Source of the DNA: Lanius collurio
Taxonomy: Eukaryota; Chordata; Aves; Passeriformes; Laniidae
Assembly (NCBI GenBank): GCA_020086605.1
Contig: JACBWW010000004.1
Coordinates: 23,132,240 to 23,196,239 of the forward strand
Reading direction: 5' to 3'
Length of the DNA stretch: 64,000 nucleotides
The notes below the pieces were generated by a model. The model was given only the letters and a program-made list of their open reading frames with translations. It did no database searches and had not been told where the DNA came from. This document shows positions 51,221 through 63,680 of the stretch, piece by piece (the first letter of the stretch is position 1; every line of letters starts with the position of its first letter). A program made the translations under genes and the position numbers.

Positions 51221-51705
51221 CAACAAAATAATTTATTTTATCCTTTTGCTGAGGAGGTGTGATGAATGTGTACCAGCACCATATTGTTTAGCTTCTTTTT
51301 GCTTAGTTTCTTATACTTACCAACTGGGTGTTCATGTTTAGTTAATGCCAGTGCACTCTTTAATAGGTATATTTAAATTCTTTGGCATTATTTTAACGAG
51401 ATATTATTAGCAGCTTCAGAACTGTTTAATTAAAATGTTGGTATGATTCTTAAATCAAATAAAGGGTTTTGAACACAAAAATGTTTACTTTCTATGCTAC
51501 TTTTTAATAACCCCCAATCACGGCTTTAAATAAATTGCTAAAATATCTTTAACGTTATATATATATAAGATACATTTAATGAAGAATACCTGCATGTAAT
51601 TTTTTCCTTTAAGATAAGCTTTGTTACGAATACATATGTGAGAGTGTTATGCGTGTGTTCATGTATGACAGAATCATCATCCCTTCTACCAGAGTGTTAA
51701 CACTG
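51221..51705 (+). repeat. Local repeat module, copy B (both halves)
   Basis: The left half (51,221-51,390) aligns with copy C at 52.7 kb through 'tccttttgctgaggagg', 'gcttagtttc' and 'atttaaattctttggc'. The right half (51,388-51,705) aligns with copy A at 49.4 kb. Copy B therefore holds the most complete unit, roughly 485 bp. It contains TTTAATTAAAA and AATAAA strings but no coding frame. Confidence 0.7.
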
Positions 51706-52719
51706 TAGTCAATGAACAGCACAGGCATCAGCATGCTTGTGGCTGTCAGACATGTTGTCTGGTGTGTTTTCTCTGGGAGTTTAGGTTTAGCTTACTTAGC
51801 TGTAACAATAATTGTTTATTGACCAGGTGGCTGTTATCTACTTTCAGTTCTATTTACCTTCTTATAACGGTGTGGAATAATTATCATTAATAGTTTTGAT
51901 TTTAGCAGACATAACAAGTAGTTGTGCCCTTCAAGAACGAATTATTTCTGCACTGTGATGATGATGTGATGTAAAAGACTTTCAGGTTAGGACTCACAGC
52001 AGAGATCTTGTAGGTATGAACATAGGGTGATAATCAGAGGCTCCATGAATATCCACCAGTGGACAGTTACTAAAAAATACAATCTTAGAAGCTGAACAAA
52101 GGTAACTTTTGGGTAACAGAAAGGGTGAAAAATCATAGTCTAACATATACAATACACCTTATAAAGGAAAATTGTTCGTAACATGAAGTTATGGACCAGT
52201 AAAAAAAAGATCAAGGTTTAATCTGTGTTAAAACCTCTTAAAAGAGTGTGCCCAAGTGGACACAGGAGTGAGGAGAAATAGAAAACTGCCAACAGCAACA
52301 TCCTGTGCCTCTGTCAATATCATCACACTCCTCACATATTTCCAAACATTTTCCCTCTTGACCAAATCTGTTGATCTTAAGACCCAGGAGCAATGGAAGG
52401 GTGGAGATAATACCAAAAAAAGGAGAAGTATATAATGGAAGATCTTGCTGGATAACAGCTTTTAACTGTAGTACCATTAAGCAACTCCTTTCTTTATTTC
52501 AAATGTGCTCTTATCTCTGTAACTGGACAAGTAAGAGTTTGTTCCATTTTGATTGTGCTTTGAGAATTTTTTAAATTACGCTAAAGGTAAATTCTTTGCT
52601 TGACATTTCATCTGTAACAGGTTCATGAGTTTAATGAGACTTAAGAAAGTTGAATCATTTTGCATCTATGTTAGAGAGACACAAAATGCTAATGATAAGT
52701 ACCTTTACCATAGGTTTGG
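51706..52719. other. Unassigned DNA between repeat-module copies B and C
   Basis: No gene or known repeat recognised. Confidence 0.5.
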
Positions 52720-52890
52720 TCCTCACAAAATAAATAATTCAGTCCTTTTGCTGAGGAAGCATCATGACTGTGTACTGCCACCATCCTATTAAGTTCCTTT
52801 CTGCTTAGTTTCCTCTATTTGTACTTAAAAACTTGGGTTTTTAAATTTAATTTATGTACCTTTTATAGGTGTATTTAAATTCTTTGGCTT
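52720..52890 (+). repeat. Local repeat module, copy C (left half only)
   Basis: Matches the left half of copy B: 'tccttttgctgaggaagc', 'ctgcttagtttcc' and 'tatttaaattctttggc'. The similarity stops abruptly after 'ctttggctttt', where copy B continues into its right half. Confidence 0.7.
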
Positions 52891-55800
52891 TTGGAGTAAG
52901 TGCTGTGGTGAGCAAATGTAGAGAAGTCTTGCTAAATTGATTTTTCTTTAGGAGTTTTCTGTGTTATTCTGCCAACTTCTATGACTAATAACAGATTATC
53001 TCTTCCTGTTACAACAGCAATCATTGTCCTATTTATGTGCCTGCTTCTTCCAAAGAGCAATTAATAAAGCTGAAATAAAACCTGCATAAGTCAATCCTAG
53101 GGTCTCTAGGAGGGATAAACAACTGCAAAAATGTAGTTTGCTTATATCTGAGTAAATATGTGCAGAAACACGAAATGAGGAGGTTGAAGGTATGGTTATT
53201 AAGCTATCAAGATCTTAAATTACATGTCATTATTTTGAAAGCAGGAAATAGAAGTTATTTATGATACAATGAGATGTGTAGTCTCCAGGTTTCATGAGCA
53301 TTTGAGAGTGTTATGAAAAGAAGCCCACTGAATGTTGGGTATGGAGATCACCTGTATTTTGTATTTGCAGAAACCTATGGCCTGCCTATTCCACATTAAA
53401 ATCTCTGTGTCATGTCTAAAGTGATAGATAGAGATCTGCACAGGAAATAGACAAATATCTAGGAAAAACAACATATATTTTTAGTTTTTAATAAATTAAA
53501 CAATTCAGTTTTGATAATGGTTTTATTTATTATTTGATACAAATCTTTAGAAAATATTGAACAGTGAAATAAGGAAAAGTGTTTCATCTGAAAGTGGAGT
53601 AGAAAAGTATTTTTAAATAAGGAATCAAAATTTCCATTTAGGAAATTTAGGAAAAATACTCTTGTTTTCACTCTTGACAAATGGATAATCTTGTGCTGTT
53701 GGTTATGTTTGTGGTGAACCATGTTTACCATTAAAATACTGTTGCTCACTTCTAGCTTGAATTGATCTAATCTTGTCTTTCTGAGATGAAACATTTGTAT
53801 GTCTACATATGACACTAAAATATTTTTTGTTTAATAAGTGACCAAACAGTCTTTTGCTGAAATCCTTGCATATACTTTTCAACTTCCTCTGATTTTTTCT
53901 CTACTTTTCAAAATTTTAAAAATAATGACAGGATAAAATATTCCAATATCTATTTTACCTGCAAGGGAGTAAAGTCTCATCTATTTGCCTGCTAACTAGT
54001 TTCTTATTAATTTACTGGTGATGTGTGTTAAGGTCTTGGTTGCAATGTTACAATTAAAGGTCAGACTTAGTTATTCACCCCAAAATCCAAATCCTGGAGT
54101 TATTTCATTGAGATAGAGTCCCTCCATTTCCACCTGTAAAGGTATAATTTCAGTACTGTTTAGGGAGGCTTTTGACCTTGACATGGCCTTAGCATAGAAT
54201 TTCATCTACCATGAATCTGAATAGTTTTCTATTTCAGCCTTCAATTTTCACATGCACTTCATTTATGAAATCAATTTTTTGTGTGTCTTAAGGTATATTA
54301 ATTAATCTCTTATTCCAGGATTGTATCAGTGCAATATCTGGCCATTAGGAAATATCAGGCAGGGGAAATGTCCTTTGTGACCTTGAATAACTCATTATTT
54401 ATTGTTCTTCAATACTTTATAATGCTTTGTGGGATGATTTTGGAGTTGGTCATACTCAAAGTCTCATTTTACTGCACATATGACTGGACCAGCATAATTT
54501 TGCCATTTCACATTTTAGACCTCTAGTATGTTGGTTCATTTTCTCTGACTCTCTGTATCCTGATCTCTCAAAAATGTGCAGCTAAGCTAAATTTTTTCAC
54601 ATTATGAGTCATTCCTTTAATATGCTTGCTCTCTGCTGACTTTACATGGTGGCAGATTTGGCTAAACAAGTGTATAACTGAGGATGCACAGTGGAGAATT
54701 TTCTTAAACATCCCCATATCTTCATTTTATTCATCTTTTCTGCTCATGGTGGATTTATAAAGGGAGGTCAATATCTCATGAACTTAAGAGCTTTCACTAA
54801 TTTTATTTTTCTTGTACAAGAACAATGTAATAACCCAGCAGAGCTGAGGGACTGAGATTGTAGTCCTGAACCCATTGCTTTTGCAATTAAACTTCTTGAA
54901 TTAGTTCTCAGTTCTGTTAAAATTTAAAAGATTGTGATAGACTGAAGAGTGGACTGGCCTATCACTGCAATTTGCAAAGAACACCCTAAAATGTGTGTTT
55001 ATAAAGTAAAGATAGTATCTACACAGTACAATATTATTGCATCTATACTTTCAAATGATATGTCAGTTATACATGGAGAAGAGAATAATATACAAGAGAA
55101 TAATATTGTATAGAAACATCACAATGGATGCTCTGTAAGCAGTATATAGGCAATATTTTGCAGCTATATTTTCAGTGCATTAGTGTAGGTAATATCCATA
55201 AAGGAACTTCTGCTTTCTAGTGATCTAGTTATAAGTAATGAAGAATCATGACAAAGATGTGCTCCAAATTGGGGTCCTACCCCCGAGGTGAGCTTGGCTA
55301 ATACCCATGCTGCAGTGTCTGAATCAGATTTTTCTGTCTTGTCCAGTGAATGTTTAAGCAATTACACTGAACTACTTTGTATGGAGAATATCTCAGTAAA
55401 TTGGCAGAATCACTTTCTCTAAATGAGACAGAGAAATTATTTAATTCAAGTCTCAGATATAACATGTATGATTTAGAGTACACTCTAAACTAAGAAAAAT
55501 GACATCATGCTTTTCATCTCAGGCTTTATGAAACTATTATTTGTTTACATAATACATCAAAATCAAGTAAAAATTTTATACTGGAAAATGATAAAGAAGT
55601 TTCTAATCTAGATAAAACATTAATTAATTATTTTTTATCTGGCTGTCAAATTTTAAAAAAAAATCATTTCTATACACAGTAAGATTTCAAACCATGTCCA
55701 GCATGGTCATGCCCCATCCGCATTATCCATGGCTACTTTTGTAGGGAGGACAGCAGTAACTGGCCACTCCATCATTCAGAAGGAAGGCTGATGAAATTTC

Positions 55801-56629
55801 CTTAACAAAGTATAAGTGTTGAGAGTGTTAGTTTGAATACTGGTTGGTCAAAAAAACCTCAAAGCACAAACATTGTTGACTTGCAATATATCTCACTGAT
55901 GATCTAGATTTATTGCAAATTACCAGTTTTGAGGTTCATTCACTAAATAGGAGTTGATGGGATTAATATATTTCACAATTTATGATAAAATTCATAATCT
56001 AATTAGTTCCTTATATTTCTGTGCTTTAGTAAGGCTGTTAAAGATATATTTTTTAAGGTTTCACTATTTAAAAAAATATAATTAATGAAATCTTTATAAT
56101 GAATGGAAGGCCTTCTCCAATTTTAAATAACAGTATTTTGCTTAATAAGAGTTAGTTTCCACCTTTCCTTTCTTGTTCAGAACAGACAAGAAGACATCAG
56201 CTGTTGCAGGAAAACACTGCTCAGTTCTTGCAGCTTAAATCAAATAATGATCAAAGTGGTTTATTGATTCATCAATGACATGCAACTAACCAGCAAACAG
56301 TGAACTCTATATTCAGGCTCTGTGTCAGCAATACAGCAAACAAATGAAAATACAAGGGACTTGAAAGCTATTAAAAAACATTACAAATTTCTAAGCAACC
56401 TTGAAAGCTAGCACCAAAGTGTTCTAAGCACCCCTGCTTTGCTCCATCATTGGCAGAGTGAGTGTTACGATTCAGTTTAAATCCAGAAGAACAAAGAAAA
56501 TTTAGTCTGTGTATATAAAATGGAAAGAACTTAGAAGGTTCAAAATATACCCAAAACCAAGATTAAAATCAAATGAGGTTAGATGTTGGTGCCAAAAAAT
56601 TGATGATTTTTATTTGATAGTAAAGAGGC
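52891..56629. other. Unassigned AT-rich DNA
   Basis: No gene or mobile element recognised in about 3.7 kb. The minus-strand open frame 53,459-53,815 has no recognisable domain and sits in AT-rich sequence. Confidence 0.55.
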
Positions 56630-56668
56630 AAAGAGAAAGAAAAAGAAAGAAAGAAAGAAAGAAAGAAA

Positions 56669-56748
<80 letters not shown>

Positions 56749-56825
56749 GAAAGAAAGAGAGAAAGGAAGAGAGAAAGACAGAGAAAGAAAGAGAGAAAGA
56801 GAGAAAGAGAGAAAGAGAGAAAGAA
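56630..56825 (+). repeat. (GAAA)n homopurine microsatellite, 196 nt
   Basis: Purine-only except for one C at 56,779. It is nearly pure GAAA up to about 56,745, then changes to a GAGAAA-rich pattern. Open frames on both strands (Lys/Glu/Arg-rich or Phe/Leu/Ser-rich) come from the repeat and are not genes. Confidence 0.97.
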
Positions 56826-58260
56826 TTGTGCATAGGGGTGGGGAGACAGGGAGAGGTGACAGGGTTTAGGTGGAAGCCTATCACCCATCTGAGGGTTCCA
56901 ATGATGTCTCACTGCTTCCCTCCATCTGGTCTGCTGGTGGTGAGGGTCCCCTGTTGCTGCTGCCACACCATGCTGCCACACGCCAAAGAGCATTGAATCC
57001 AGTGGATCGATACATGCTTTGGGCAGGTGGGAACATGTAGAGGCCGGTGGGCCTGCTGAGAAATCTTCCCCAGAATGCTCTGTTCTGTTCTGTTAATGTA
57101 CCCCTGCTTGGCTCCGTTGGTGGGTACAGCCCTTGTTACTTGATATGCCCTGGGAGTTGCTTCATCAGTTCCCCTACACTGGACCCCTCATTGTTCTGCC
57201 CCAAAGACTTCCCTGAACCCTTGCATGGTGCAGACACATTAAATCTCTCCTGTAGAACCCTGTGCAAAGACTCTTGCTGCTCATTTCACCGTCAGACTGT
57301 TGTAGCCAGCTGTCTGCTCTGTGTGTGCTGGCTGCACCGGGCGGCTTTGTCCTGGAGACGCTTTTGGGAATGTCGCGACATGGAACCAGATAAGGAGAAC
57401 GCAACAGGAACACCCATGTGCCTCCCTTGCATGGGCCAGTTTGACACTGTCCCTTGCAACACTGGGGGGTCTGTTGCATCATCTCTGGTGCTCTGCTTCA
57501 GGGTCTGGGGACCTCTTTGGGGGGACCTTTGATGGGCCATGTCACCCCTCTGTCCTTTGTGTGTATGCAGCTTCTCCCCCGGTAAAGGGGCCCCTCAGCT
57601 GGGCTCCTCTGCACAGTGGAAGATGGGCAGTCACTGCACCTCTCACCAGAGGTTCTCCAGCACACACCCAAAGCCTCTCTCCCCCCCACCTTTGGTTCCA
57701 GGGTCTCTTTGAGCCTGGCAGCTGATAGCCCTGGGGCCATGATCTCCACTCCTGAGGTGTTAAGCTTGTGCTCTGTGAATGTCCCCAGCCCTGAGCTGTC
57801 ACTTTATCTTATGTTCCTCAGCAAGCAGTCCAGGGCCTCTCAGAGCCCCATTAAGGGTCTGTTAGTCTTCTCTGCAGCTTTTGTAACACAGTTTTAAAAA
57901 TCCTTCATGAAATTGTTTAAGTCATAAACTATAATATTTCAGTCTCTGAGAGTGGGCAGCCAGCATCCCCACCCTTTCAAGTGTGTGCCTTCTTCCCTGG
58001 CTTGCTTGGAGGGCTGAGTGCTCCTGCTCTCAGTTCCCTACCAAAGCCCCTCTCCACAGGCACACCTGGTCCTGTGTCCCTGCATGCTGTGCCTGTCATA
58101 TTACCTCCCTGGCTGCTGCCAGTGTTCCCCTGGGAGACTGCTCAGCCTGGCTCTGCAGGGTCACTTTGAGGGTGCTGCATCCCTCCTCCAGTTCATGCTC
58201 CAGGATCTTTTTCCACAGTTACAAATTTTCATACTCCATGCTTCTTTTGAAAGGGACCCC
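56826..58260. other. GC-richer unassigned block (old retroelement or retrocopy?)
   Basis: The sequence shifts sharply to higher GC content straight after the purine tract and returns to AT-rich near 58.26 kb. It holds long open frames on both strands, for example plus 57,047-57,532 (161 codons, Cys-rich) and minus 57,498-57,749. On the minus strand, about 58,215 down to 58,115, an open 36-codon stretch reads ILEHELEEGCSTLKVTLQSQ, then AEQSPRGTLAAARE. It has GC-rich third positions and looks coding-like before a stop. 'attaaatctctcctgtag' near 57,238 resembles the polyadenylation region of an LTR. I recognise no family. A decayed endogenous retrovirus or a processed gene copy are the main options. 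Confidence 0.35.
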
Positions 58261-61200
58261 TTTTTGGTTTCAAAAGTCTCCTTGAAGTTCCCCAGTTATG
58301 TTTTAATCCAACTGACCATTCTTTAGCTTGATGAATACTGAGGAAATGACATCTCAGACATTGTGGGGTGCTCCATTTAAGTACTCTGCTCACACTCGAG
58401 TTTCTGCCCCAGCAGCTAGTCTTATCTGAGCTGTACAAATTAGGTTTGGGCTGTACAAGTGCTTCCATGGTCAATTAATGGATAGAATTGAGACAAAATG
58501 CTCACATGTGTAGGACAAGTTAAAACTGTCACCATTGGAGCAACATGGCAGAATCGATTTATCTGTTTTAGTGAGCATTAACTGAGAGGCCATCAAGTAT
58601 GAAAGCAGTGATGTGCAAGTAAAAGAAGATTATTACCTGCAAAAAAAAAAATGGTTAGGATCAAGAAATCTCCTAAAATAACAGCTGATCAAAACAAATG
58701 TGATTTGACAGAGTCACTTATCATCTACTTGAAGTGATTATAGTTTCTATTGATTATAATGAAAGAAAAATTGAAGATTTACTATATTATTTGTATGGAT
58801 AGTATCTTGAGCTTATGAAGTGGAAACACAGCTTTGTCATTGCATTAACAGTGAGTAGCTACTCTTGTCTGTCATCTTTGTTTCTTTTCATTCCTGGTAT
58901 TTAATATTTTCTAGCAATTGTTCTAATAAATAATATGTGGGGATTTTTTTAAAGCAATCAAATTTTTTGTATGGAATTTCTTTTATTTTTTAAGGAAAAT
59001 ATCTTGTTACTGAAGTATAAGACAATAAGAAAAGATCAGTAGCAGATATAATGCTTAAAGATTACAGATTTAAAGGAAAAAAGCCATTTTTCACTCTTCA
59101 TTATACTGGCAGAACTAGAACTGGACTACAAGTTTTGAAAAAACATTTACATTAAAAAAAAGTTTATTTGTGGATTTTTTACAGAGATATGTATTTCAAA
59201 GAAATAAAAAAAATGGTGCAACTGGAATCACTTGCCAAGGGTGAGATTTCTCATAAAATATTTGAGGTATACCCATGTCAATGTTACCTATTGATCAAAT
59301 AAGTGCCAAATCCAATACCTTGTTCTCCTTTATTCAATGCAATGGCCATTGTACACTGGCCACAGCTGCCCAGTTTATTGTTTCATTAGCCATGTGTAAA
59401 ACTCCCATACCCATTGTGTTTACTTTGTAGTGGCCTAGTGCTGCAGAGACTGGAGGAAAACAAATCAAGCCAACTTGTGGAAGGATCAGATACAGCAAGC
59501 TTGGGAGAAGTGGGAAGGAGAGCAGATTCATGGCCAGTAAAGTGCGTTTGGCTGGAGTCCATGTTACATCCACCTGGACCTCGTGAAGACTGCAGCTGGT
59601 TTTATCTGACCATGCACAGCTTAGAAAATTAAGTATAAGTAGATGTAATGAATTTGATGCTCCTTCTTTCTAAATGCAGGGACAGGTACTGTTAATTGTA
59701 ATGTTGCTTCTAAGAACTAAAATTAGAGGCACCATTACAAATTAATAAAAATTACAGGTTCTTTTAACTATTTTGGAGTTACACTTCTGGAAACATGGTT
59801 TTATGTGAATTGAAGTGGTGATTTCATAACTACTTCAATGTGTTGAAAAGCAAAGAAATTTTGGGGGAAAGGGAAAAATGTTGTCTAAATGTGGCTTCAT
59901 TTAAACTTGAAACATTAGATATAAATATAATAATAATTATTCAAAGAATTAAAAAATGGTAGAGCATACTTTTCTTAATCCATAAACTCTTTTATTTTTT
60001 TTTTTTTTTGGTGGGGAAAGAGAAAACTACTTTCCTATTTTTAAAGAGCTAATTATTGTTTCTTATTTTAAAATGTTAGTTGATCCAAATAAGAATCTGC
60101 ATTTCGATGGTGTAATTTATTCAGGAAAACACAGCCAAGTGTTTGGAGTTTTGTTTTGTCTTTAAGGGAACTATTTAATCCTTCCAGAAAGGAAGAAAAG
60201 TGCTAGTTTGTTTTGCATGTAAATTTATTTAAGTATATAAATATGTTATCCAGATTTTATGATCAAAAATACTTTGTTTTGGATAGGAAGTTCATTTGAA
60301 TCCCCTTTGCTGTCGTTGCTTTCAATCCTCACTTTTGTGTCTCTATTTTAAACAATGTCAGTGCAATTACTTACTGCTAAATGTGGCGAGCTGGCTTTGG
60401 GTAATGGGTAAACTCCCACCCAGACACTTGCTCACTTCCCCCATTTGAAGCTGACTGCAGGTGACACAGGGCAGACCCCAACATCCTTCCACAGAGACCA
60501 TTCCTGCAGCCTCCATGCCACCACAACTTAAAAGTTATGAGCAAATTTTGTACCTGATTCAGCACAATCACTTTGACATAGAGGAAGAATAATCAAATAC
60601 TGTGGATGAACATGTCGAGTAGTATGTTTATGATAAATTAATGCAAATACACAAGAAAGATTACTGCCAGGCACACTATGCCAAATTGCACACTGTGAAT
60701 TTTGCTTGTAGATTTTAGGTATTTTTATACAGTGTGATAGCTGGAAAGAGTTTCACAGCAGCAGAAACTTCAGACTAGGCTAATATATTACTGTACCTTA
60801 TTCCAAGAAAATTAATAAAATCCTATGGCATCCTTTATCTCTGAAATTCAGGAGTCAATAATTATCCTTTTTATCAGTGACACCGACAAGTAAATCTCAG
60901 TCTAGACTTTAATACCCACTCAAAAAGAGCCCTGATTATGTTCCTACATGTCTATCCTCTTCTCTTTTTCACACTTATTAAATCTGGGTACATTTGACTA
61001 TTGCTCTGTATTTGTGGTAATTAGATTTACAGGGTGACTTTGTACTTTATTCATTTTAGGAGGCTGGCACATTAGAAGAAAAGATATAGAGCATGTACAT
61101 ACTGAATCATGTTTTCAGAGCAGTGAAAACGGAACATACATGAGGTTTTAAATGAACCAGCTGCCCTGACTCCTAACTTTTGGAGAGACGTTCCTCAAAA

Positions 61201-62689
61201 GCAAAAATTGGCTTTCAGGTAGGATATGTTTCCAGTTTTCAATGTTCTTCAAAAATTTTCCTTTTATAATATTGCTTGAGGTAGCTAAAAGTCTGCAAAA
61301 AACTGCAGGAACAAAACTATCAAAGTGTCTTTCTCTGTCACTCATAAAAGTGAAATAGAGCCTGGACTGTACTACCTTCAACAGTGGGAGCAACTGTATT
61401 TCAGGGAGTTAATGAAAGGCTCAGAAGAGGGGTAAGGAAAGTAAGGCCTGGGCATAGCTGTCTTCACATCTTGGATAATTGCTTTAGTACTAACTGCAGT
61501 CTGACTTCTCCCACTCTCATGAGCCTTAGATCCCTGTGTGCCAGGGCACAGACTGCCTCACTTAAGATCTGTCCTGTCTCAGACTGACTGATGCTGCATC
61601 CCTTTTTCCATAGGGGTAGGAATGGTAGAGATGTGACAAGGTAGCTGGCCATTGTGAGCTCACTGTGAAATCACAGTGAAGGTCACACGTCTGCAGTCTT
61701 CTCTGTGATATAGCTGGTGTCAACACTTCTCTCACTGCTGGTTTATCTCATTTGAAATTGCAGTTCCTCGCCTCCCTGAGGACCTTCAGCATGGTAGCTA
61801 ATGCATGTATTATAGCATAAACTCACCTTTTTTTTTTTCCTGACAGCAGAGGCAAAGCATAGGAAGTATCTATTTGAAAGAATAGAAGACATTTGAAATT
61901 CTGTCCTTTCTCAGAGGTTTTACTAAAGTAGAGGATCATGCATTCTGTAGCTAGTTTTGAGAATCCTATGGTTAAAGCTGTCAGGAAGTTATTTTTCAGC
62001 TAGTGGGTAAACTCTTGCAATGAATCTGGCTCCGTTTAAGTAATGAGGAAATATTCTATCTGTATAGCTTTCTGTTCCTTTTACAAAAATATTTACAGGC
62101 AAGAGTCTTTTTTTCTTCGGAAAAAATCTGTTCTTTCTACTTTATGTTCAACTGAAGTCATAAACCAGTAAAATGCATCACAATTTCTAGCTGGGGAAAA
62201 AAATCATGGTTATCATTCATTCAAACTTGGACAAGGTACAAAAATGTTGTGAATTTGAGCAGGACTTTTTTCCAAAGGTTTGAGTACCCCATAAAGCATG
62301 AACTGCTCTTTTGTGTTACTTGAGGATGGATATGCCAATAGGCTAATATTTACCAGATTAGGAAAAGATTCAAACCATGTGAATATTTGTTCATTCCTGT
62401 TGACTTAACAAAACTGACAGTCATGTCACATTTTATCATGACATACAGGAGACAAAGTACAGCATCATAAAACACAGTTCAAAGCAGCATGTCATGTACT
62501 GCAAAAAATATAAGGGGACATTGTTTGACTTTGACTGGAGGGTAAAAATCACTACTGTTTCCAGAATTTCTTCTGTAAGAGATGTCTTACTCCCAACATT
62601 TGAAATATATTAAGAGTTGAATAGCTTTCTGCTGCAATATATTCTTGTTTTATGAATTCCCAGTGTTTAGGCATATCAAGTTGTATTAA
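58261..62689. other. Unassigned AT-rich DNA
   Basis: No gene or clear mobile element recognised in about 4.4 kb. Includes a short A-run near 58,641 and a T-run near 59,994-60,009. The stretch 60,380-60,530 is GC-richer and faintly LTR-like but too weak to call. Confidence 0.5.
61660..61679. repeat. Perfect inverted repeat, 9-bp arms
   Basis: TCACTGTGA, two A, TCACAGTGA. Each arm also contains a GTGA/TCAC nuclear-receptor-like half-site, but the spacing fits no standard response element that I can name. Confidence 0.85.
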
Positions 62690-63680
62690 CACCTTGCAGT
62701 TGGTAATGGCATGGTTGACAGTCTCTCCATGAAGATTATGGGACAAAGAAATACAGTGGATGCCATTGTGAGAGTTTACTACAGGCCACCCAGCCAGGAT
62801 GATGACATCGATGAAGGTATCCTCCTTCAAAAAACTAAGGGGTACCTCTAAAGCACCTGCCCCTCTCCTTATTGGGCACTTTTGCTAGATGTAAGGTGGG
62901 AATGCCAAACAGCTGGTACAAACAGGTTCAGAAGATTGCTAAAACACCTGGGTGATATCTTCATGGTAGATGTACTAAGAGAGTTGACTAGTGAAGGTGT
63001 CCTCCTTGATCTGATGCTTGTTAACAGCAATGGTGTCATGAGTGAAGCAATTGGCAGCTCTCTTTGCCACAGTGTCCATGAAGCAGTTGGATTTAAAATC
63101 TCTGGTGACAGGAGGAAAAGTGACAGCAAAACTTCAGCTCTGGACAGGAGGAAAGCAGACTTCAGGCTGCTTAGGAAATTAGTAAGATCCCCTGGGAAAA
63201 TGCTTTTGAAGGTGCTGGGGCCCATCAGTACGGATCATGTTTTAAGCAACATTTCCTAAGGGCACAGGAGCAGACAATTCCCAAATGTCAGCAGACCAGC
63301 AGGCAATGCAGAAGGCTGGCTTGGCTTAACATGAATCATCTCATGGAAAGAAGGTGTAAAGGGAAGGTGTATGCCCAGTGGAAGCACAAGTAGGTGACAT
63401 GGGATGAATACAGAGCTACTGCTTTCCACTGTAAGGAGAAAAATTATGTGGCCAAAGATCAAAGAGACTACTGTGAGGGACAATTAAAAGGCTTTTTAAA
63501 ATATGCTAAGAGCAAAAGGCAGTCCAGAAACTGCATTATCGCATTTTTATGATGAGGACAGTCACCTCACAAACAGGGAAAAACAACTGCCCAATCTTTT
63601 GTGAATATTTGGAAATGTCTTTAGTTGAAGATAATTATTCTGTATTTCAAAGTCATAGTTTCCCATAATGAAGAGGGAGT
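62690..63680 (+). pseudogene. CR1-family LINE, ORF2 fragment (decayed)
   Basis: The plus strand keeps one reading frame for about 500 bp. VYYRPPSQDDD (from about 62,774) matches the CR1 endonuclease segment 'YYRPP'. An internal stop follows at 62,849-62,851. The next part (62,882-63,259) gives LLDLMLVNSNG, then a degenerate 'DHE'-like region, and RRKADFRLLRKL, corresponding to the end of the APE-type endonuclease and the linker before reverse transcriptase. After a frameshift near 63,320 the frame reads KVYAQWKHK, stop, VTWDEYRA and KGFLKYAKSKR, again linker motifs of CR1-type ORF2. The reverse-transcriptase catalytic core is absent. The several stops and frameshift show an old, inactive copy. 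The 125-codon open frame is therefore not a host gene. Confidence 0.82.

Noticed and set aside
56509..56993. 101-127-codon open frames over 56.5-57.0 kb
   Set aside because: Driven by the second GAAA microsatellite, with short unrelated extensions at each side.
60380..60530. GC-richer stretch faintly like the start of a bird LTR ('cacttgctcacttccccc')
   Set aside because: Only a short coincidence of motifs; no termini, polyadenylation signal or second motif in order.
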